A DNA stretch of 7,393 bases from Myxococcota bacterium (GTDB taxonomy: Bacteria > Myxococcota_C > UBA6777): the NCBI GenBank assembly GCA_023150835.1, contig JAKLKB010000197.1:1-7393 (forward strand). Reading direction: 5' to 3'. A program made the position numbers and the translations under genes. Numbering within the stretch: position 1 is the first letter of the stretch; every line of letters starts with the position of its first letter. Shown here piece after piece: positions 7,057 to 7,393 of this stretch. The notes under the pieces are model-generated. The model saw only the letters and a program-made list of their open reading frames with translations, was not told where the DNA came from and made no database searches.

Positions 7057-7290
7057 CAGCCTTTGCCCGACAGGGAAAACTTCGTTGAGGCGGACAAACA
7101 GCTTTTGCCCGACTGGGAAAACTTCGTTAAGGCGGACAAACAGCTTTTGCCCGACTGGGAAAACTTCGTTAAGGCGGACAAACAGCTTTTGCCCGACTGG
7201 GAAAACTTCGTTGAGGCGAACAAACAGCTTTTGCCCGACTGGGAAAACTTCGTTGAGGCGAACAAACAGCTTTTGCCCGACTGGGAGAAG
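7057..7290. repeat. 42-bp tandem repeat array, five full copies and one partial
   Basis: Copies begin at 7057, 7099, 7141, 7183, 7225 and 7267, exactly 42 bases apart; the last breaks down after about 22 bases. Copies 2 and 3 are identical, as are 4 and 5. Only four positions vary among full copies. The unit reads CAGCTTTTGCCCGACTGGGA then AAACTTCGTTRAGGCGRACAAA. The period is a multiple of three, so four of the six frames stay open through the array, encoding 14-residue repeats such as LLPDWENFVKADKQ (+) and EVFPVGQKLFVRLN (-). None has a convincing start with a ribosome binding site, so translation is not supported. Confidence 0.9.
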
Positions 7291-7361
7291 AGCTTTTGTG
7301 TGGGAGAACAGAGAATTCCGAGGCAGCGAGGGCGTATGGGACCATAGCGCATAACGGGGTG

Positions 7362-7393
7362 ATACGAGATCCGCCTGTAGTGTGATCGTCAAA
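7362..7393 (-). repeat. Right half of inverted repeat, reaching the window end
   Basis: The reverse complement reads TTTGACGATCAC, seven bases, GCGGATCTCGTAT, matching 6992-7023. It is also an inverted copy of the repeat tail seen at 3376 and 6650. Because it ends at the window edge, it cannot be seen whether a hairpin head follows on the right. Confidence 0.75.

Larger units (their letters stand above)
6554..7393. other. Repeat-rich non-coding region
   Basis: This stretch of 840 bp has no credible gene. Long stop-free frames exist on both strands over 6657-7392, but they run straight through perfect hairpins and a tandem array. They look like by-products of GC-rich repeats whose period is a multiple of three. 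In order it holds a terminator-like multi-hairpin (6586-6648), a repeat tail, about 120 bp with nothing recognisable (6680-6800), competing hairpins (6803-6866), two identical hairpins (6884 and 6962), an inverted repeat, a 42-bp array, and the other half of the inverted repeat. Confidence 0.7.

Noticed and set aside
7057-7290. CRISPR array
   Set aside because: The repeats are directly adjacent with no unique spacers, and the 42-bp period is the whole unit.
6657-7352. Minus-strand open frame of 231 codons with KFSQSGKSC repeats
   Set aside because: It crosses perfect hairpins and the tandem array, lacks a convincing ribosome binding site, and its copy differences change residues. It is best explained as repeat DNA.
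6683-7354. Plus-strand open frame of 223 codons containing GSHGGLP twice and SFCPTGKTSLRRTN repeats
   Set aside because: The GSHGGLP peptides are only the hairpin DNA read through. There is no recognisable domain and no good start.

Overview
This window carries two large genes on the + strand, followed by about 840 bp of non-coding DNA built from repeats. Both proteins belong to a Gram-negative cell. One is a proton-driven RND inner-membrane exporter. The other has a Sec signal peptide and a long C-terminal beta-strand-rich region that resembles an outer-membrane barrel. The base composition is moderately GC-rich, GATC is very frequent, and the intergenic DNA is hairpin-rich. These traits, with a divergent secreted UshA-like protein, would suit a myxobacterial or deltaproteobacterial-type genome. 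That placement is an impression only; no marker gene is present.

Layout: (1) 1-79, leader with the ribosome binding site of the first gene. (2) 80-3283, RND efflux permease of the HAE-1 type, 1067 residues; its periplasmic adaptor would be expected upstream, outside the window. (3) 3284-3631, intergenic DNA with a terminator-like hairpin, a repeat tail shared with the 3' region, a degenerate second copy of the last 48 bases of the RND gene exactly 200 bp downstream, a candidate sigma-70 promoter and a strong Shine-Dalgarno. (4) 3632-6553, a secreted 973-residue protein: signal peptide, UshA/5'-nucleotidase-like metallophosphoesterase domain, 5'-nucleotidase C-terminal domain, charged linker and a beta-rich region of about 365 residues. 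Several metal-binding and catalytic positions are substituted. (5) 6554-7393, no credible gene. It holds a terminator-like multi-hairpin, competing hairpins, two identical GGGCAGCC hairpins, and a 42-bp tandem array (five full copies plus a partial one) flanked by a 32-bp inverted repeat that reaches the window end.

The two genes are probably separate transcription units: a terminator-like structure and a promoter candidate lie between them, and nothing shows that they act together. The most notable points are the unusual fusion of a possible pseudo-5'-nucleotidase with a barrel-like C-terminus, the tandem array bracketed by inverted repeats, and the repeated hairpin-plus-tail element placed just downstream of both genes.
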